This document shows positions 16,993 to 27,485 of a stretch of 64,000 bases of DNA, one piece after another. The position numbers and the translations under genes were made by a program. Each line of letters starts with the position of its first letter. Position 1 is the first letter of the stretch. Origin of the DNA: Yaniella halotolerans DSM 15476 (GTDB lineage Bacteria > Actinomycetota > Actinomycetes > Actinomycetales > Micrococcaceae); assembly GCF_000420805.1 (NCBI RefSeq), contig NZ_ATVQ01000005.1, positions 1-64,000 of the forward strand. Reading direction: 5' to 3'. The notes under the pieces were generated by a model. The model saw nothing but the letters and a program-made list of their open reading frames with translations. It was not told the DNA's origin and searched no databases.

Positions 16993-18402
16993 TTGGCACA
17001 GATAGCTGGCGTGAACACGGTGCAACTTCAGCAACTCATTGAGTCGGTCAGTCAGGGGACTGTTATAACCAATCCGGCTACGCTTGATAACTACCGTTGG
17101 GACCGAGCCAATGACCCCAGCGCCGGAACGCCGCTTGCCGTGGTGCGGGCTGCATCGGCTCATGATGTCCAGGCAACGCTGCGTTTCGCCAATGTCCACG
17201 ACATTCCCGTTGTGCCCCGAGGTGCAGGTTCAGGCCTTTCGGGTGGCAGTTCAGCTGTCGAGGGCGGCATCGTCTTATCGCTGGAAAACATGCGTGAGAT
17301 TGACGTCGATCCACTCACGCGCACTGCCGTCGTACAGCCTGGAGCATTGAATACTGAGGTGAAGGCCGCCGCGGCCGAACATGGCCTGTGGTATCCGCCG
17401 GATCCGTCATCATTTGAGTTCTGCTCGATCGGCGGCAATATCGCCACGAACGCGGGTGGCCTGTGCTGCGTAAAATACGGCGTCACCGCCGACTATGTGC
17501 TGGGGCTACGCGTCGTACTCGCTGACGGCAAAGAAATTACACTGGGCGGCCCCCGACTCAAAGACGTGGCGGGCCTGAACCTAACCCAACTGTTTGTCGG
17601 CAGTGAAGGAACACTGGGTGTGATCACCGAGGTCACACTCCGACTGGTGCCCGCGCAACGTCCGCCGACAACGCTGGTTGCCACTTTTGCAACACTGGAT
17701 GACGCAACCAGTAGCGTATTGGCGATTGCTTCAACGATGCGACCGTCGATGCTGGAGTTCATGGATCGCCCCACGATTAACGCGGTCGAAGATGCCACCG
17801 GTATGGGGTTGGACCGCGAGGCAGCTGCAATGTTGATCGTCCAATCCGACGAGCCCGCAGAGTATGCAGCTCATGAGATCGCAGAAATCGACGCGCTGTG
17901 TCAGCGGCACAACGCATCCGAAGTTTTCGCTACCTCCGATCCAGAGGAAGCCGAAGCCATTATTGTGGCGCGCAGAATGGCGATACCTGCGGTCGAGCGA
18001 CACGGGACTCTGTTGCTCGAAGATGTCGGCGTTCCACTACCTCGCCTCGGCGATCTTGTGCGCGGGATTGAGGGCATTGCGAAGCAGCAGAATGTGACCA
18101 TAGCGGTCATCGCCCACGCCGGCGACGGAAACACGCATCCACTGTTGGTCTTCGACCCTACCGACGACGAGCAAAAACAACGAGCACATGATGCTTACGG
18201 TGATGTCATGGATCTGGCGGTACAGCTTGGCGGGACCATAACCGGGGAACATGGGGTGGGACGACTCAAGCGACCATGGCTGGTGGACTCGATTGGTGAC
18301 GACGCTCTGGAACTGAATTATCAGGTAAAGAAAGCATTCGACCCCAAGAACATTCTCAACCCCGGGGCCATCTATGACCCCGCGGTGCTACAGGAGAAAT
18401 AA
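16993..18402 (+). CDS. FAD-linked 2-hydroxyacid oxidase (GlcD/D-lactate dehydrogenase type)
   Basis: Oxidises a 2-hydroxy acid (glycolate, D-lactate or similar) to the 2-oxo acid. The 469 residues have the PCMH FAD-binding domain (VPRGAGSGLSGGSSAVEGGI, about 80-100; GGNIATNAGGLCCVKYGV) and the FAD-oxidase C-terminal domain (VIAHAGDGNTHPLLVF, then GTITGEHGVGRLKRPWL). Iron-sulfur partner genes (glcE/glcF) are absent, so it may act alone. Start: TTG at 16993, seven bases after GGAGGG; the GTG at 16978 lies within that ribosome-binding site. Substrate is not decided. Confidence 0.88.
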   Translation: MAQIAGVNTVQLQQLIESVSQGTVITNPATLDNYRWDRANDPSAGTPLAVVRAASAHDVQATLRFANVHDIPVVPRGAGSGLSGGSSAVEGGIVLSLENMREIDVDPLTRTAVVQPGALNTEVKAAAAEHGLWYPPDPSSFEFCSIGGNIATNAGGLCCVKYGVTADYVLGLRVVLADGKEITLGGPRLKDVAGLNLTQLFVGSEGTLGVITEVTLRLVPAQRPPTTLVATFATLDDATSSVLAIASTMRPSMLEFMDRPTINAVEDATGMGLDREAAAMLIVQSDEPAEYAAHEIAEIDALCQRHNASEVFATSDPEEAEAIIVARRMAIPAVERHGTLLLEDVGVPLPRLGDLVRGIEGIAKQQNVTIAVIAHAGDGNTHPLLVFDPTDDEQKQRAHDAYGDVMDLAVQLGGTITGEHGVGRLKRPWLVDSIGDDALELNYQVKKAFDPKNILNPGAIYDPAVLQEK

Positions 18403-18555
18403 CGTTAACGTCCGAGATGTCCATCACGTGCGTCAGAATTTCACGACCTCGAACGGCTTCACCGAAAGTACCAGTGCAAAACCAGCGAGCTATACGCCGT
18501 AAGATATGTGCGGTGAGCAGTGCGCTCACGACAATGTTTTCCTATTATTGAAAGT

Positions 18556-20166
18556 GTGTCGTTCGTGTCCAAACCAGTAGTGCTAATCGCAGAAGAACTC
18601 TCTCCGGCCACCATGGATGCCCTTGGGACCGACTTCGAGATTCGCCACACCGATGGTTCCGACCGTGACCAGCTGCTGCCAGCACTCGCTGAAGCTGAAG
18701 CTGTGCTGATTCGTTCAGCTACCACGATGGACGCTGAAGCAATTGGTGCGGCAAACAACCTCAAGGTCATTGCACGCGCCGGGGTAGGGCTCGACAACGT
18801 CGACACACAAGCCGCCACCGAAGCCGGCGTCATGGTCGTCAATGCGCCAACGTCGAACATCATCTCTGCCGCAGAACTGACCTGTGGCCACATTCTGTCG
18901 GCGGCACGCAATATTGCCCCGGCCAACGCTGCGCTCAAAGATGGCGAGTGGAAGCGCTCGGCATATAAGGGCATCGAACTCTATGAGAAGACCCTGGGCG
19001 TGATCGGGCTTGGCCGAATTGGCTCGCTGGTTGCCGAACGCATGAAGTCCTTTGGCATGAATATCGTCGCCTATGACCCCTATGTCACAGCCGCGCGTGC
19101 GCAACAACTCGGTGCGACCCTGCTGAGCCTGGACGAGCTGCTCGAGACATCCGACTTCGTGACCATCCACATGCCACGCACCCCGGAAACCATGGGCATG
19201 ATTTCCGATGACCAGTTCAAAATCATGAAGGACTCTGCCTATGTCGTCAACGTAGCCCGCGGGGGTCTCATTGATGAAGCAGCACTGGGTCGGGCACTGG
19301 ATGCCGGACTCATTGCCGGTGCCGGTATCGACGTCTTCGTTGAAGAGCCAGCCAAAGACCTGCCATTCTTCAAACACGACTCTGCAACCGTTACCCCGCA
19401 CCTGGGTGCTTCCACCGAAGAAGCCCAGGAAAAAGCCGGTGTCGCCGTCGCAAAATCCGTGCGCCTGGCCCTGGCTGGGGAACTCGTTCCCGACGCCGTC
19501 AACGTTGCCGGTGGGGTGATTGACCAGTACGTTCGCCCGGGTATCCCGTTGACCGAAAAGCTCGGGCGCATTCTGTCTGCCGTGATGAAGGGTGTTTCGG
19601 TTTCGGGCATCGAGGTCGAAGTCGCCGGCGAACTAGCCGAGAAAAATGTCGACTCGCTCAAACTGGCTGCACTCAAGGGTGTGTTCACCGACGTCGTGTC
19701 CGGTCACGTCTCCTACGTCAACGCACCGGTGCTGGCAGAAGGTCGCGGGATCGAAACGCGTCTGTCGACCACCACGAACTCCCCGCACTACCGCAACACC
19801 ATTACGGTCAAAGCGGTCTCCGCAAACGGCCAAGAATTCAATGTGACCGGCACCTTGACCGGACCACAGCAAGTTGAAAAACTAGTCGGTATTAACGACT
19901 ATGAGTTCGAAGTTGCCATCGCTGACCACATGTTGGTGCTGGAGTACCAAGACCGCCCGGGCGTCATCGGCACCATGGGTATGCAACTGGGCGACCGGAA
20001 CATCAACATTGCCACCATGGATGTGGCACTGCGCGCTGATGGGTCGAAGGCTCTGGCCATTCTGACGCTGGACTCGGTTCTGCCAGCAGGCCTACTTGAC
20101 CAGGTCGGCGAAGCGATCCACGCAGAAAAGACCGCTGAGGTTGATTTGGAGGAAACCGGCCGGTGA
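18556..20166 (+). CDS. serA: D-3-phosphoglycerate dehydrogenase
   Basis: Oxidises 3-phosphoglycerate with NAD as the entry step of serine synthesis. The 536 residues match the long actinobacterial form (about 530). Features are the substrate domain, Rossmann [16 protein letters not shown], catalytic Arg in [13 protein letters not shown], His in [15 protein letters not shown], an intervening allosteric domain and a C-terminal ACT domain ([19 protein letters not shown]) for serine feedback. Start: GTG at 18556, with TATTAT ending eight bases upstream and no ribosome-binding site, hence probably leaderless; GTG at 18565 is an alternative. It overlaps metG by four bases. Confidence 0.95.
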   Translation: MSFVSKPVVLIAEELSPATMDALGTDFEIRHTDGSDRDQLLPALAEAEAVLIRSATTMDAEAIGAANNLKVIARAGVGLDNVDTQAATEAGVMVVNAPTSNIISAAELTCGHILSAARNIAPANAALKDGEWKRSAYKGIELYEKTLGVIGLGRIGSLVAERMKSFGMNIVAYDPYVTAARAQQLGATLLSLDELLETSDFVTIHMPRTPETMGMISDDQFKIMKDSAYVVNVARGGLIDEAALGRALDAGLIAGAGIDVFVEEPAKDLPFFKHDSATVTPHLGASTEEAQEKAGVAVAKSVRLALAGELVPDAVNVAGGVIDQYVRPGIPLTEKLGRILSAVMKGVSVSGIEVEVAGELAEKNVDSLKLAALKGVFTDVVSGHVSYVNAPVLAEGRGIETRLSTTTNSPHYRNTITVKAVSANGQEFNVTGTLTGPQQVEKLVGINDYEFEVAIADHMLVLEYQDRPGVIGTMGMQLGDRNINIATMDVALRADGSKALAILTLDSVLPAGLLDQVGEAIHAEKTAEVDLEETGR

Positions 20167-21755
20167 ACACCTACTACCTGACAACGGCGATTGCCTACCC
20201 CAACGGCGAACCACATATCGGGCACGCATATGAATACATCGCCACCGATGTGATGGCTCGCTTCAAACGCCTCGACGGTTTTGATGTTCGGTACCTCACC
20301 GGAACAGACGAACACGGTCAAAAAATGCAGCAAACCGCCATCGAAGAGGGCATCACGCCCATGGAACTGGCAACCCGCAACGCTGACGTTTTCAAGAAAA
20401 TGGACGACGAAGTCCTGAATGTTTCCTACGACCGTTTCATCCGGACCACCGATGCCGATCACCAAGCCTCCGCCCAAGAGATCTGGCGTCGAATGGAAGC
20501 CAACGGCGATATCTACTTAGACACTTACGCCGGCTGGTACTCGGTGCGTGACGAACGGTTCTTTGCCGACGACGAAACACACGTCAACGACGACGGCGTG
20601 CGGTTGGCCACCGAAACCGGCACGGAAGTCACCTGGACCGAAGAAGAGTCCTACTTCTTCCGACTGTCCAGCTACGCCGAGAAATTATTGGCACACTACC
20701 AGGCCAACCCGGAGTTCATTGCGCCGCAAACCCGCGCCAACGAAGTCATGCGATTTGTCGAAGGTGGGCTCGAAGACCTGTCGATCTCGCGGACCTCCTT
20801 CGATTGGGGTATTCCCGTACCGGAACCCACGAACCCAGAGCTAGCCACCGACAAAAATCACGTCATGTACGTGTGGGTCGACGCGTTGACCAACTACATC
20901 ACCGGTGCGGGCTTCCCGGATGCTGACAGTGAACTGAAACGCTACTGGCCGGCCGATCTACACGTCATCGGTAAAGACATCTCACGGTTCCACTGCATCT
21001 TCTGGCCCGCTTTTTTGATGTCGGCCGGTATTGAACTGCCAAAACGCGTGATGATCCACGGGTTCTTAAATAACGAAGGCGAGAAAATGTCCAAGTCGGT
21101 GGGCAACGTCGTCCACCCGGCAGACTGGGCTGACCGCTACGGGCTGGACACCGTACGGTTCTTCCTGCTGCGTGAATTCCCATTTGGATCCGACGGTTCT
21201 TACTCGCACGACGGTGTGCTGCGACGCAAAAACGCCGATTTGTCGAATAACCTGGGCAACCTGGCCCAGCGTAGCCTGTCGATGGTGTACAAAAACCTCG
21301 ACGCCCAGGTGCCAGAACCAGGGGAGTTGACCGACCAGGACACCAAACTGTTGGCGGAGGCTGCCGCGCTGCTGGAAACCTGGCGAAACCATTTTGAAGT
21401 CCAAGATTTCTACCGTGCACTGGGTGCCGCCTGGAAAGTACTGGACGACACCAACGCGTACTTTGCCGATCAGCAACCGTGGGTACTGCGCAAAACGGAT
21501 GAAGCCCGTATGAAAACCGTGCTCTGGGTGACACTAGAAATTGTGCGCCGCGTGGCGTTGCTCGTTCAGCCGGTCATGCCAGAATCAGCCAGCAAATTAT
21601 TGGATGCACTCGGTATTGAGGCCTCAGCTGACGCCGGTAGGACCAATGCCTCAGGACAAGGTCCACGTTCCTATGCTGCCTGGGACACGCAACTGGCGCC
21701 GGGCACACCGATTGATAAACCCACCGCAGTATTCCCACGCCACGAAGAAGAATAA
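20163..21755 (+). CDS. metG: Methionyl-tRNA synthetase
   Basis: A class I synthetase charging tRNA-Met. The 530-residue protein shows the HIGH motif in [25 protein letters not shown], the zinc-free short connective peptide and KMSKS in [13 protein letters not shown], followed by the anticodon-binding helical domain. There is no C-terminal dimerisation (tRNA-binding EMAP) domain. Start: GTG at 20163 overlapping the serA stop (GTGA). A metG directly coupled to serA is an unusual neighbourhood; it leads into leuB and ilvE. Confidence 0.96.
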   Translation: MNTYYLTTAIAYPNGEPHIGHAYEYIATDVMARFKRLDGFDVRYLTGTDEHGQKMQQTAIEEGITPMELATRNADVFKKMDDEVLNVSYDRFIRTTDADHQASAQEIWRRMEANGDIYLDTYAGWYSVRDERFFADDETHVNDDGVRLATETGTEVTWTEEESYFFRLSSYAEKLLAHYQANPEFIAPQTRANEVMRFVEGGLEDLSISRTSFDWGIPVPEPTNPELATDKNHVMYVWVDALTNYITGAGFPDADSELKRYWPADLHVIGKDISRFHCIFWPAFLMSAGIELPKRVMIHGFLNNEGEKMSKSVGNVVHPADWADRYGLDTVRFFLLREFPFGSDGSYSHDGVLRRKNADLSNNLGNLAQRSLSMVYKNLDAQVPEPGELTDQDTKLLAEAAALLETWRNHFEVQDFYRALGAAWKVLDDTNAYFADQQPWVLRKTDEARMKTVLWVTLEIVRRVALLVQPVMPESASKLLDALGIEASADAGRTNASGQGPRSYAAWDTQLAPGTPIDKPTAVFPRHEEE

Positions 21756-21767
21756 GAAGGTAGAGCA

Positions 21768-22814
21768 TTGAGCGATAACGTATTAGATCTTGCCCTCATC
21801 CCAGGCGATGGCATTGGGCCAGAGGTCACTGCTGAAGCCCTCAAGGTCATCAAAGCAGTCCTCGGTGACGACCAGGTGAAAACGACCGAATATGGTCTCG
21901 GTGCTGAGCACTGGCTGGCCACCGGCGAAACGCTGACCGAAGAAACCATGGACGCCATTCGCGGCCACCAGGCAATACTTTTCGGCGCGGTGGGCGCCGC
22001 CCCGAACGATACGCGCATTCCATCTGGCCTGTTGGAACGTGAAATCCTGCTCAAACTGCGCTTTAGCTTCGACCACGCCGTGAACTTCCGTCCATCGGTG
22101 CTGTACCCGGGAGCAACGTCACCGCTTGCTGATCCGGGCAATATTGATTTCGTCGTCTTCCGCGAAGGCACCGAGGGGCTCTATGTGGGCAACGGTGGCT
22201 CGATGCGCACCGGTACTGACCAGGAAGTTGCGAACGAAACTTCGGTCAACACCGCCTACGGTGTCGAGCGCGTGGTGCGTAAAGCGTTTGAATACGCTCA
22301 GGATCGTGAACGTCAACATGTCACCCTGGTCCACAAGCACAACGTATTGGTCCATGCAGGACACCTCTGGAACCGCATCGTCAATGAAGTGGCCGCAGAA
22401 TTCCCCGACGTCACCCACGACTACCTGCACATCGATGCGGCGACGATCTTCATGACTACTGATCCCGCTCGGTTCGACGTCATCTTGACCGATAACATGT
22501 TCGGCGACATCATCACCGACCTGGCCGCAGCGGTCACCGGTGGTATTGGGCTAGCCGCCTCGGGCAACCTGAATATCTCGGGTACCGCGCCGTCGATGTA
22601 CGAACCAGTCCACGGTTCAGCCCCGGATATCGCTGGAACCCAGCAAGCCGACCCAACAGCAGCCATCCTGTCGGCAGCCATTCTGCTGGAACAAGAAGGC
22701 TATGCGGATGCGGCACTGCGGGTACATAAGGCAGTATGGGAAGACCTCGCCGCACGGGACACTACCCAGCGCACCACCGCGCAGGTGGGCGACGCGATTG
22801 CAGCACAGATTTAA
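21768..22814 (+). CDS. leuB: 3-isopropylmalate dehydrogenase
   Basis: NAD-dependent oxidative decarboxylation of 3-isopropylmalate, third step of leucine synthesis. The 348 residues carry [18 protein letters not shown], the substrate-binding stretch [28 protein letters not shown] and the family signature around [18 protein letters not shown]. Start: TTG at 21768 with AGAAGG 11 bases ahead; no ATG is suitably placed. It is 12 bases after metG. The other leucine genes, leuCD, lie about 8 kb downstream under their own regulator. Confidence 0.96.
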   Translation: MSDNVLDLALIPGDGIGPEVTAEALKVIKAVLGDDQVKTTEYGLGAEHWLATGETLTEETMDAIRGHQAILFGAVGAAPNDTRIPSGLLEREILLKLRFSFDHAVNFRPSVLYPGATSPLADPGNIDFVVFREGTEGLYVGNGGSMRTGTDQEVANETSVNTAYGVERVVRKAFEYAQDRERQHVTLVHKHNVLVHAGHLWNRIVNEVAAEFPDVTHDYLHIDAATIFMTTDPARFDVILTDNMFGDIITDLAAAVTGGIGLAASGNLNISGTAPSMYEPVHGSAPDIAGTQQADPTAAILSAAILLEQEGYADAALRVHKAVWEDLAARDTTQRTTAQVGDAIAAQI

Positions 22815-22879
22815 GACAGCTCAGCGCAGCGGCACAGGCAGCACGTTTTGGCCCATTCAAGGGCTCAGGAAGGTCAATC

Positions 22880-24007
22880 ATGGAATTTAGGTTAGAACCC
22901 AATCCGGCTCCGGCATCCGATGCCCGACGCGACGAAATTCTCGCCGCCCCGGGCTTCGGTCAGTACTTTAGTGATCACATGGTCACCGTCGATTGGACCG
23001 CCGATCTGGATGCCCAGAAAGCGGCTTTCGAGGCCGGCGACTACCTGAATATGGCCGGTGACTGGTCCAATGCACGGGTGGAACCCTACGGACCACTCTC
23101 CATGGATCCTGCTAGTGCTGTGCTGCACTACGCCCAGGAAATCTTTGAGGGCCTGAAAGCCTACCGCCACGACGACGGCTCCATCTGGACCTTTCGCCCC
23201 TACGCCAATGCCGCCCGCATGAACCGTTCCGCCCATCGCATGGCGATGCCACAGCTGTCAGAAGAGGTTTTCGTCAAAGCGCTAGAACAGCTGATGGCGC
23301 AGGATCGTGCTTGGGTACCCAACGGTGAGGGCCAGTCCCTTTACCTGCGACCCTTCATGATCGCCACTGAGGTCTTCCTGGGCGTCCGCCCGGCACGTGA
23401 ATTCAGCTTCCACATCATCGCCTCCCCGGCGGGCAACTACTTTGGGGGAGAGCTCAAACCCGTTAGCATTTGGGTTTCGCGTGACTTCGCCCGAGCAGGT
23501 GAAGGTGGTACGGGTTCCGCAAAATTCGGCGGCAACTACGCAGCCTCACTGGCCGGTCAACTCCAAGGCGCCTCGCGCGGACACGACCAGGTCATCTTCT
23601 TAGATCGCAGTCCCGAGGACTCACTGGAAGAGCTCGGCGGGATGAACGTCTTTTTCGTTACCAAAGACAACAAAATCATCACCCCGAAACTCACCGGCAC
23701 CATCCTGGACGGCATTACCCGCAATTCCTTGATGCAGTTGGGCGAAGAATTCGGCCTCGACGTCCAAGAACGTCACATCACCTTCGATGAATGGAAAGAC
23801 GGGGTGGCATCCGGAGAAATCTCCGAGGTCTTTGCGTGTGGCACCGCCGCCGTGCTGACCCCGATCGGCCGGGTAGCCGACGGCGACGAAGTCTACGAGA
23901 CCCCATCGCAGGACTTCCCGGTCTCCACGGCTCTGCGCAACCGTCTGGTTGGCATCCAAACCGGCGCAGAAGAAGATACCTACGGCTGGATGCACCGTCT
24001 AGCCTAA
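22880..24007 (+). CDS. ilvE: Branched-chain amino acid aminotransferase
   Basis: PLP enzyme for the last transamination to valine, leucine and isoleucine. The 375 residues follow the class IV aminotransferase pattern: LHYAQEIFEGLKAYRHDDG, FRPYANAARMNRSA, the catalytic lysine in GSAKFGGNYAASL, EELGGMNVFFV and CGTAAVLTPIG. Start: ATG at 22880 behind GGAAGG; the longer open frame from 22736 reads through the end of leuB and is not used. It completes the pathway together with ilvD, ilvBNC and leuBCD in this window. Confidence 0.95.
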   Translation: MEFRLEPNPAPASDARRDEILAAPGFGQYFSDHMVTVDWTADLDAQKAAFEAGDYLNMAGDWSNARVEPYGPLSMDPASAVLHYAQEIFEGLKAYRHDDGSIWTFRPYANAARMNRSAHRMAMPQLSEEVFVKALEQLMAQDRAWVPNGEGQSLYLRPFMIATEVFLGVRPAREFSFHIIASPAGNYFGGELKPVSIWVSRDFARAGEGGTGSAKFGGNYAASLAGQLQGASRGHDQVIFLDRSPEDSLEELGGMNVFFVTKDNKIITPKLTGTILDGITRNSLMQLGEEFGLDVQERHITFDEWKDGVASGEISEVFACGTAAVLTPIGRVADGDEVYETPSQDFPVSTALRNRLVGIQTGAEEDTYGWMHRLA

Positions 24008-24033
24008 AACCGTTCCAAAGGAAGGGGATCACC

Positions 24034-24807
24034 GTGCGCATTGCACGTTTTGTCTACCGCGATGAGTTTCACTACGGAGTAGTCCAGGATGAAAACATCA
24101 CGGTCCTGGCCAATGATCCGCTGTATGCCGGTATAGTGCCAACCACCGAAACGCTGAAACTCGACGACGTGCGCCTGGTAACCCCGGTCCTGCCACGCTC
24201 AAAAGTCATCGGTGTTGGCCGCAACTGGGAAGCTCACGCACAAGAACTCGGCAACGAAGTTCCCACCACACCGCTGCTGTTCTTCAAACCCAATACCGCC
24301 GTTGTTGGGCCCGATGAACCGGTCATGCTGCCGGACTGGACCGAAGAAGTCTCCTACGAGGCTGAACTTGCTGTGGTGATCGGGCGCATCGCTAAAGACG
24401 TTCCCATCGATCGCGTGGACGAAGTGATCTTCGGATACACCGTGGGCAATGATCTCACGGCTCGAGATACCCAGCGTGCCGAGGATCAGTGGGCCCGTGC
24501 AAAAGGCTTTGATGGCTCGTGCCCGCTGGGCCCGTGGATTGAAACCGAACTGGACCCAGACAACCTGCAGATCCGCTCGTGGGTCGATGGCGACCTGCGC
24601 CAAGACGGCAACACCGAAGACATGATCTTCGATGTCCGCACGCTGGTCTCCTACATCTCCGAGGCGTTCACACTGCTACCCGGCGACGTCATTCTCACCG
24701 GAACGCCCGCAGGGGTCGGCGAAGTCGACAACGGACAGATCGTGGAATGTGAGATTGAAGGCATTGGCACACTGTCCACCACCGTGCGCCGCCCAACCGT
24801 TGGCTAA
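24034..24807 (+). CDS. Fumarylacetoacetate hydrolase-family protein
   Basis: A 257-residue FAH-fold protein related to 2-hydroxyhepta-2,4-diene-1,7-dioate isomerases and acylpyruvases/oxaloacetate decarboxylases. The metal ligands are in SYEAELAVVIG and GYTVGNDLTARD. Other signatures are FKPNTAVVGPDEPVMLPD and VILTGTPAGVG. Start: GTG at 24034 behind GGAAGGGG. A gene of this family directly before gltX is a common actinobacterial arrangement; its real substrate there is not established. Confidence 0.88.
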   Translation: MRIARFVYRDEFHYGVVQDENITVLANDPLYAGIVPTTETLKLDDVRLVTPVLPRSKVIGVGRNWEAHAQELGNEVPTTPLLFFKPNTAVVGPDEPVMLPDWTEEVSYEAELAVVIGRIAKDVPIDRVDEVIFGYTVGNDLTARDTQRAEDQWARAKGFDGSCPLGPWIETELDPDNLQIRSWVDGDLRQDGNTEDMIFDVRTLVSYISEAFTLLPGDVILTGTPAGVGEVDNGQIVECEIEGIGTLSTTVRRPTVG

Positions 24808-24868
24808 CCGCTAGAAACACGGTCACGCGCACACCGGACCTCGGCGTATCGGGCTAGACTTGGACACC

Positions 24869-26380
24869 ATGAGCCAGCTTCGTAATCCTGACGATATTCC
24901 TGCAGTCCCCACCGACGCCGAGGTCCGTGTGCGCTTTGCACCCTCCCCAACCGGCACCCCGCACGTTGGACTGATCCGCACCGCCCTATTCAACTGGGGT
25001 TGGGCCCGCCACACCGGCGGAAAAATGATCTTCCGCGTCGAAGATACCGACGCCAAACGAGACTCCGAAGAGTCCTACCACCAGCTCCTTGACGCCATGG
25101 AGTGGATGGGCATCGACTGGGACGAAGGCGTCGAAGTCTCCGGCCCACACGAGCCCTACCGCCAATCACAGCGCGGTGAGATCTATCAAGAGGCCATCCA
25201 AAAACTCAAAGACGGCGGATTCATTTACCCGTCTTATACAACCGCCGAAGAAACCGAAGCCCGGCACAAGGCCGCCGGCCGCGATCAAAAACTCGGCTAT
25301 GACGGCTACGATCGGCACCTGACCGAAGAACAGATCGCCGAATTCGAGGCCGAAGGTCGTAAACCCGTCTGGCGGCTGCGCATGCCAGACCACGACCTCT
25401 CATTCACCGACACCGTTCGCGGCGTCATCAACTTCAGCGCAGGATCGGTAGCCGACTTCGTCGTCGTTCGCGCCGATGGCTCACCGCTGTACACGCTCGT
25501 CAATCCTCTCGACGATGCACTGATGGGCATTACCCACGTCCTACGCGGCGAAGACTTACTGTCGTCCACCCCGCGGCAAATCGCCCTGTATCGCGCGCTG
25601 TACGCCGTCGGGATCGCAGATTTCCAGCCGACCTTTGGCCACCTGCCTTATGTCATGGGCGATGGCAATAAGAAACTCTCCAAACGCGACCCACAATCCA
25701 GCCTCTTCAACCACCGCGATAATGGCTTCATCCGCGAAGGCCTGTTGAACTACCTGGCACTGCTGGGCTGGTCATTGTCAGCAGACGAAGATATCTTCAC
25801 CCCAGAAGAGTTCGTGGAGAACTTCGATATCCATAACGTGCTGGCCAACCCGGCACGTTTTGATGAGAAGAAAGCCATTGCAATCAACGGCACCCACATT
25901 CGTCGTCTCGAAGCCGAAGATTTCCGCAACCGGTTGATCCCGTATCTGCAAGACCGCGACCTAGTCGGGGATGAGCTGACCGACCGGGAAAACGAAATTC
26001 TCACCCAGGCTGCACCACTGGTTCAAGAGCGTGTGCACCTGCTCGGAGAGGCCGCAGATATGCTGGCCTTCCTGTTCACCGAGACCGTTGAGGTAGAGCA
26101 AGCTGCGATGAAAGGCATGCCACAAAACCTCGTAGAGGTCCTCACTGCGGCAGAGAACGTCCTGTCGGATCTGGAAACCTGGGAACTGGAATCCATCGAG
26201 TCCGCGCTGCGTACCGCACTAATCGATGAGCTGGAATTGAAACCACGCCATGCCTTCGGCCCGGTTCGCACAGCTGTTTCCGGCCGGAAAGTATCGCCAC
26301 CGCTGTTTGAATCCCTGGTGATCATGGGCCCCGAGACGGCCCTGGAACGTATTGCTCAGTTTAAGACCGACCAATCCTAG
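24869..26380 (+). CDS. gltX: Glutamyl-tRNA synthetase
   Basis: Class I synthetase charging tRNA-Glu, and perhaps tRNA-Gln for later amidation; a tRNA-Gln and a tRNA-Glu gene lie just downstream. The 503 residues contain the HIGH-equivalent in [42 protein letters not shown] in [10 protein letters not shown] and the helical anticodon-binding C-terminus. Start: ATG at 24869; TAGACT ends eight bases upstream and there is no ribosome-binding site, so a leaderless mRNA is likely. Confidence 0.96.
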   Translation: MSQLRNPDDIPAVPTDAEVRVRFAPSPTGTPHVGLIRTALFNWGWARHTGGKMIFRVEDTDAKRDSEESYHQLLDAMEWMGIDWDEGVEVSGPHEPYRQSQRGEIYQEAIQKLKDGGFIYPSYTTAEETEARHKAAGRDQKLGYDGYDRHLTEEQIAEFEAEGRKPVWRLRMPDHDLSFTDTVRGVINFSAGSVADFVVVRADGSPLYTLVNPLDDALMGITHVLRGEDLLSSTPRQIALYRALYAVGIADFQPTFGHLPYVMGDGNKKLSKRDPQSSLFNHRDNGFIREGLLNYLALLGWSLSADEDIFTPEEFVENFDIHNVLANPARFDEKKAIAINGTHIRRLEAEDFRNRLIPYLQDRDLVGDELTDRENEILTQAAPLVQERVHLLGEAADMLAFLFTETVEVEQAAMKGMPQNLVEVLTAAENVLSDLETWELESIESALRTALIDELELKPRHAFGPVRTAVSGRKVSPPLFESLVIMGPETALERIAQFKTDQS

Positions 26381-27093
26381 TCCAAGCAGTACTCTTCGAT
26401 ATCGATGACACCCTGGTCAACCTTGCCGGGGCGCAGCAGGTTGCCTTCCGCAAGCAGCTGACCACCCAGTTTGGTGAGCAGGTGTCATCGCATCCTGCCT
26501 TCGATGTGGCAGTAGAAGCCTTCGTACATGACCCGAAAAACTTCTACAACGCCTACATCAACGGCAAAATGTCGTTTGCCCAACAGCGGCTCTCCAGAGT
26601 GAGCGATGCCATGCGCATTCTGCAGCTGCAAGGCGCACCCGCTGAAGAACTCTGGATCGCAGGCTACGAAGAAGTGGTGTCCCAGCACTGGGTGCGCTTC
26701 GACGACGTTGCGCCATTCCTTGCGGCCTTAGACGAGCGTGGCATTGCCTATGGTGCGGCAACGAATAACGTGACGCACTATCAGCGGCTGAAATTAGAAC
26801 AGACCGGACTGGCATTTGAGGTGGTCATCGGTACCGATATCACAGGCAAGCCAAAACCAGATTCATCGATGTTCCTCGAAGGGGCACGTCAGCTGGGATC
26901 TAGCGTTGAAAACACCTTGATGATCGGGGATGACGTGATTAACGATGGACTGGGTGCACGTGACGCGGGGCTTATCTCACTGCTCGTTGACCGTCAAAAT
27001 ACATTGCAGAACCCCGACCGCGTATATAAAGTTGGATCATTGAGTGATGTTCTGCACATTCCTTCCCTCCGTTTTGACAACACCATAAATTAG
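26380..27093 (+). CDS. HAD-superfamily hydrolase without a standard start codon
   Basis: The frame overlaps the gltX stop and encodes a haloacid dehalogenase-type phosphatase of about 237 residues. It has motif I FDIDDTLV with both Asp residues at the N-terminus, motif II Thr in YGAATNN, motif III Lys in GKPKPDSSMF and motif IV MIGDDVINDGLGARDAGL. There is no ATG, GTG or TTG before motif I; the frame opens with a stop at 26362. The codon where a start is expected is GTC at 26380 (a GTG would overlap the gltX TAG). The next GTG (26482) would delete the catalytic Asp pair. Either an unusual start is used or a point change has silenced the gene. Confidence 0.75.
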   Translation, partial: VQAVLFDIDDTLVNLAGAQQVAFRKQLTTQFGEQVSSHPAFDVAVEAFVHDPKNFYNAYINGKMSFAQQRLSRVSDAMRILQLQGAPAEELWIAGYEEVVSQHWVRFDDVAPFLAALDERGIAYGAATNNVTHYQRLKLEQTGLAFEVVIGTDITGKPKPDSSMFLEGARQLGSSVENTLMIGDDVINDGLGARDAGLISLLVDRQNTLQNPDRVYKVGSLSDVLHIPSLRFDNTIN

Positions 27094-27133
27094 GGTAAAG
27101 TTATCTCTCGTTGCGTTCAGCGCAGCAAGCCCA

Positions 27134-27205
27134 TGGGGTATGGTGTAATCGGCAACACAGCGGTTTCTGGTACCGTCGTTCTAGGTTCGAGTCCTGGTAC
27201 CCCAG
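27134..27205 (+). tRNA. tRNA-Gln (anticodon CUG)
   Basis: The acceptor stem TGGGGTA pairs with TACCCCA, the anticodon loop TTCTGGT carries CTG, and the T-arm is CTAGGTTCGAGTCCTGG. CCA is not encoded. It is followed by tRNA-Glu 49 bases downstream, a common actinobacterial pair. Confidence 0.95.
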
Positions 27206-27254
27206 CGATATTCCTCACAAGGGAATTTCAACCCGCTTCCAGTAATGGTAGCGC

Positions 27255-27327
27255 GGCCCCATCGTATAGAGGCCTAGTACGCCGCCCTCTCACGGCGGTA
27301 GCGCGGGTTCGAATCCCGCTGGGGTCA
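27255..27327 (+). tRNA. tRNA-Glu (anticodon CUC)
   Basis: The acceptor stem GGCCCCA pairs with TGGGGTC, the anticodon arm CCGCC-CTCTCAC-GGCGG carries CTC, and the T-arm is GCGGGTTCGAATCCCGC. CCA is not encoded. A strong terminator follows, and the AT-rich RelA/SpoT module begins directly after it. Confidence 0.95.
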
Positions 27328-27334
27328 CATATAT

Positions 27335-27374
27335 AATCGGCACACACTCGATAAAGTGTGTGCCGATTTTTTGT
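27335..27374 (+). terminator. Intrinsic terminator after the tRNA pair
   Basis: AATCGGCACACACT and AGTGTGTGCCGATT form a perfect 14-bp stem with a CGATAA loop and a T-rich tail. Confidence 0.92.
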
Positions 27375-27485
27375 TTTCCACACTACCGTGGCATGCGGGG
27401 AAAGTTTGTCCTTGCTCTTAGCCATCAGACTTGGCAATGTGGTCTTGATATTGGGTCGCAGCAGAGTGTCTTAAGGGGCTGGCCA

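Noticed and set aside
22736-22879. Upstream extension of ilvE into leuB
   Set aside because: It overlaps the leuB end in another frame; the ATG at 22880 with GGAAGG begins the aminotransferase similarity.
23791-24033. Upstream extension of the FAH gene into ilvE
   Set aside because: Arg-rich translation typical of an out-of-frame read; the GTG at 24034 is well placed.
27133-27336. Open frame across tRNA-Gln and tRNA-Glu
   Set aside because: The sequence is fully explained by the two tRNA cloverleafs.
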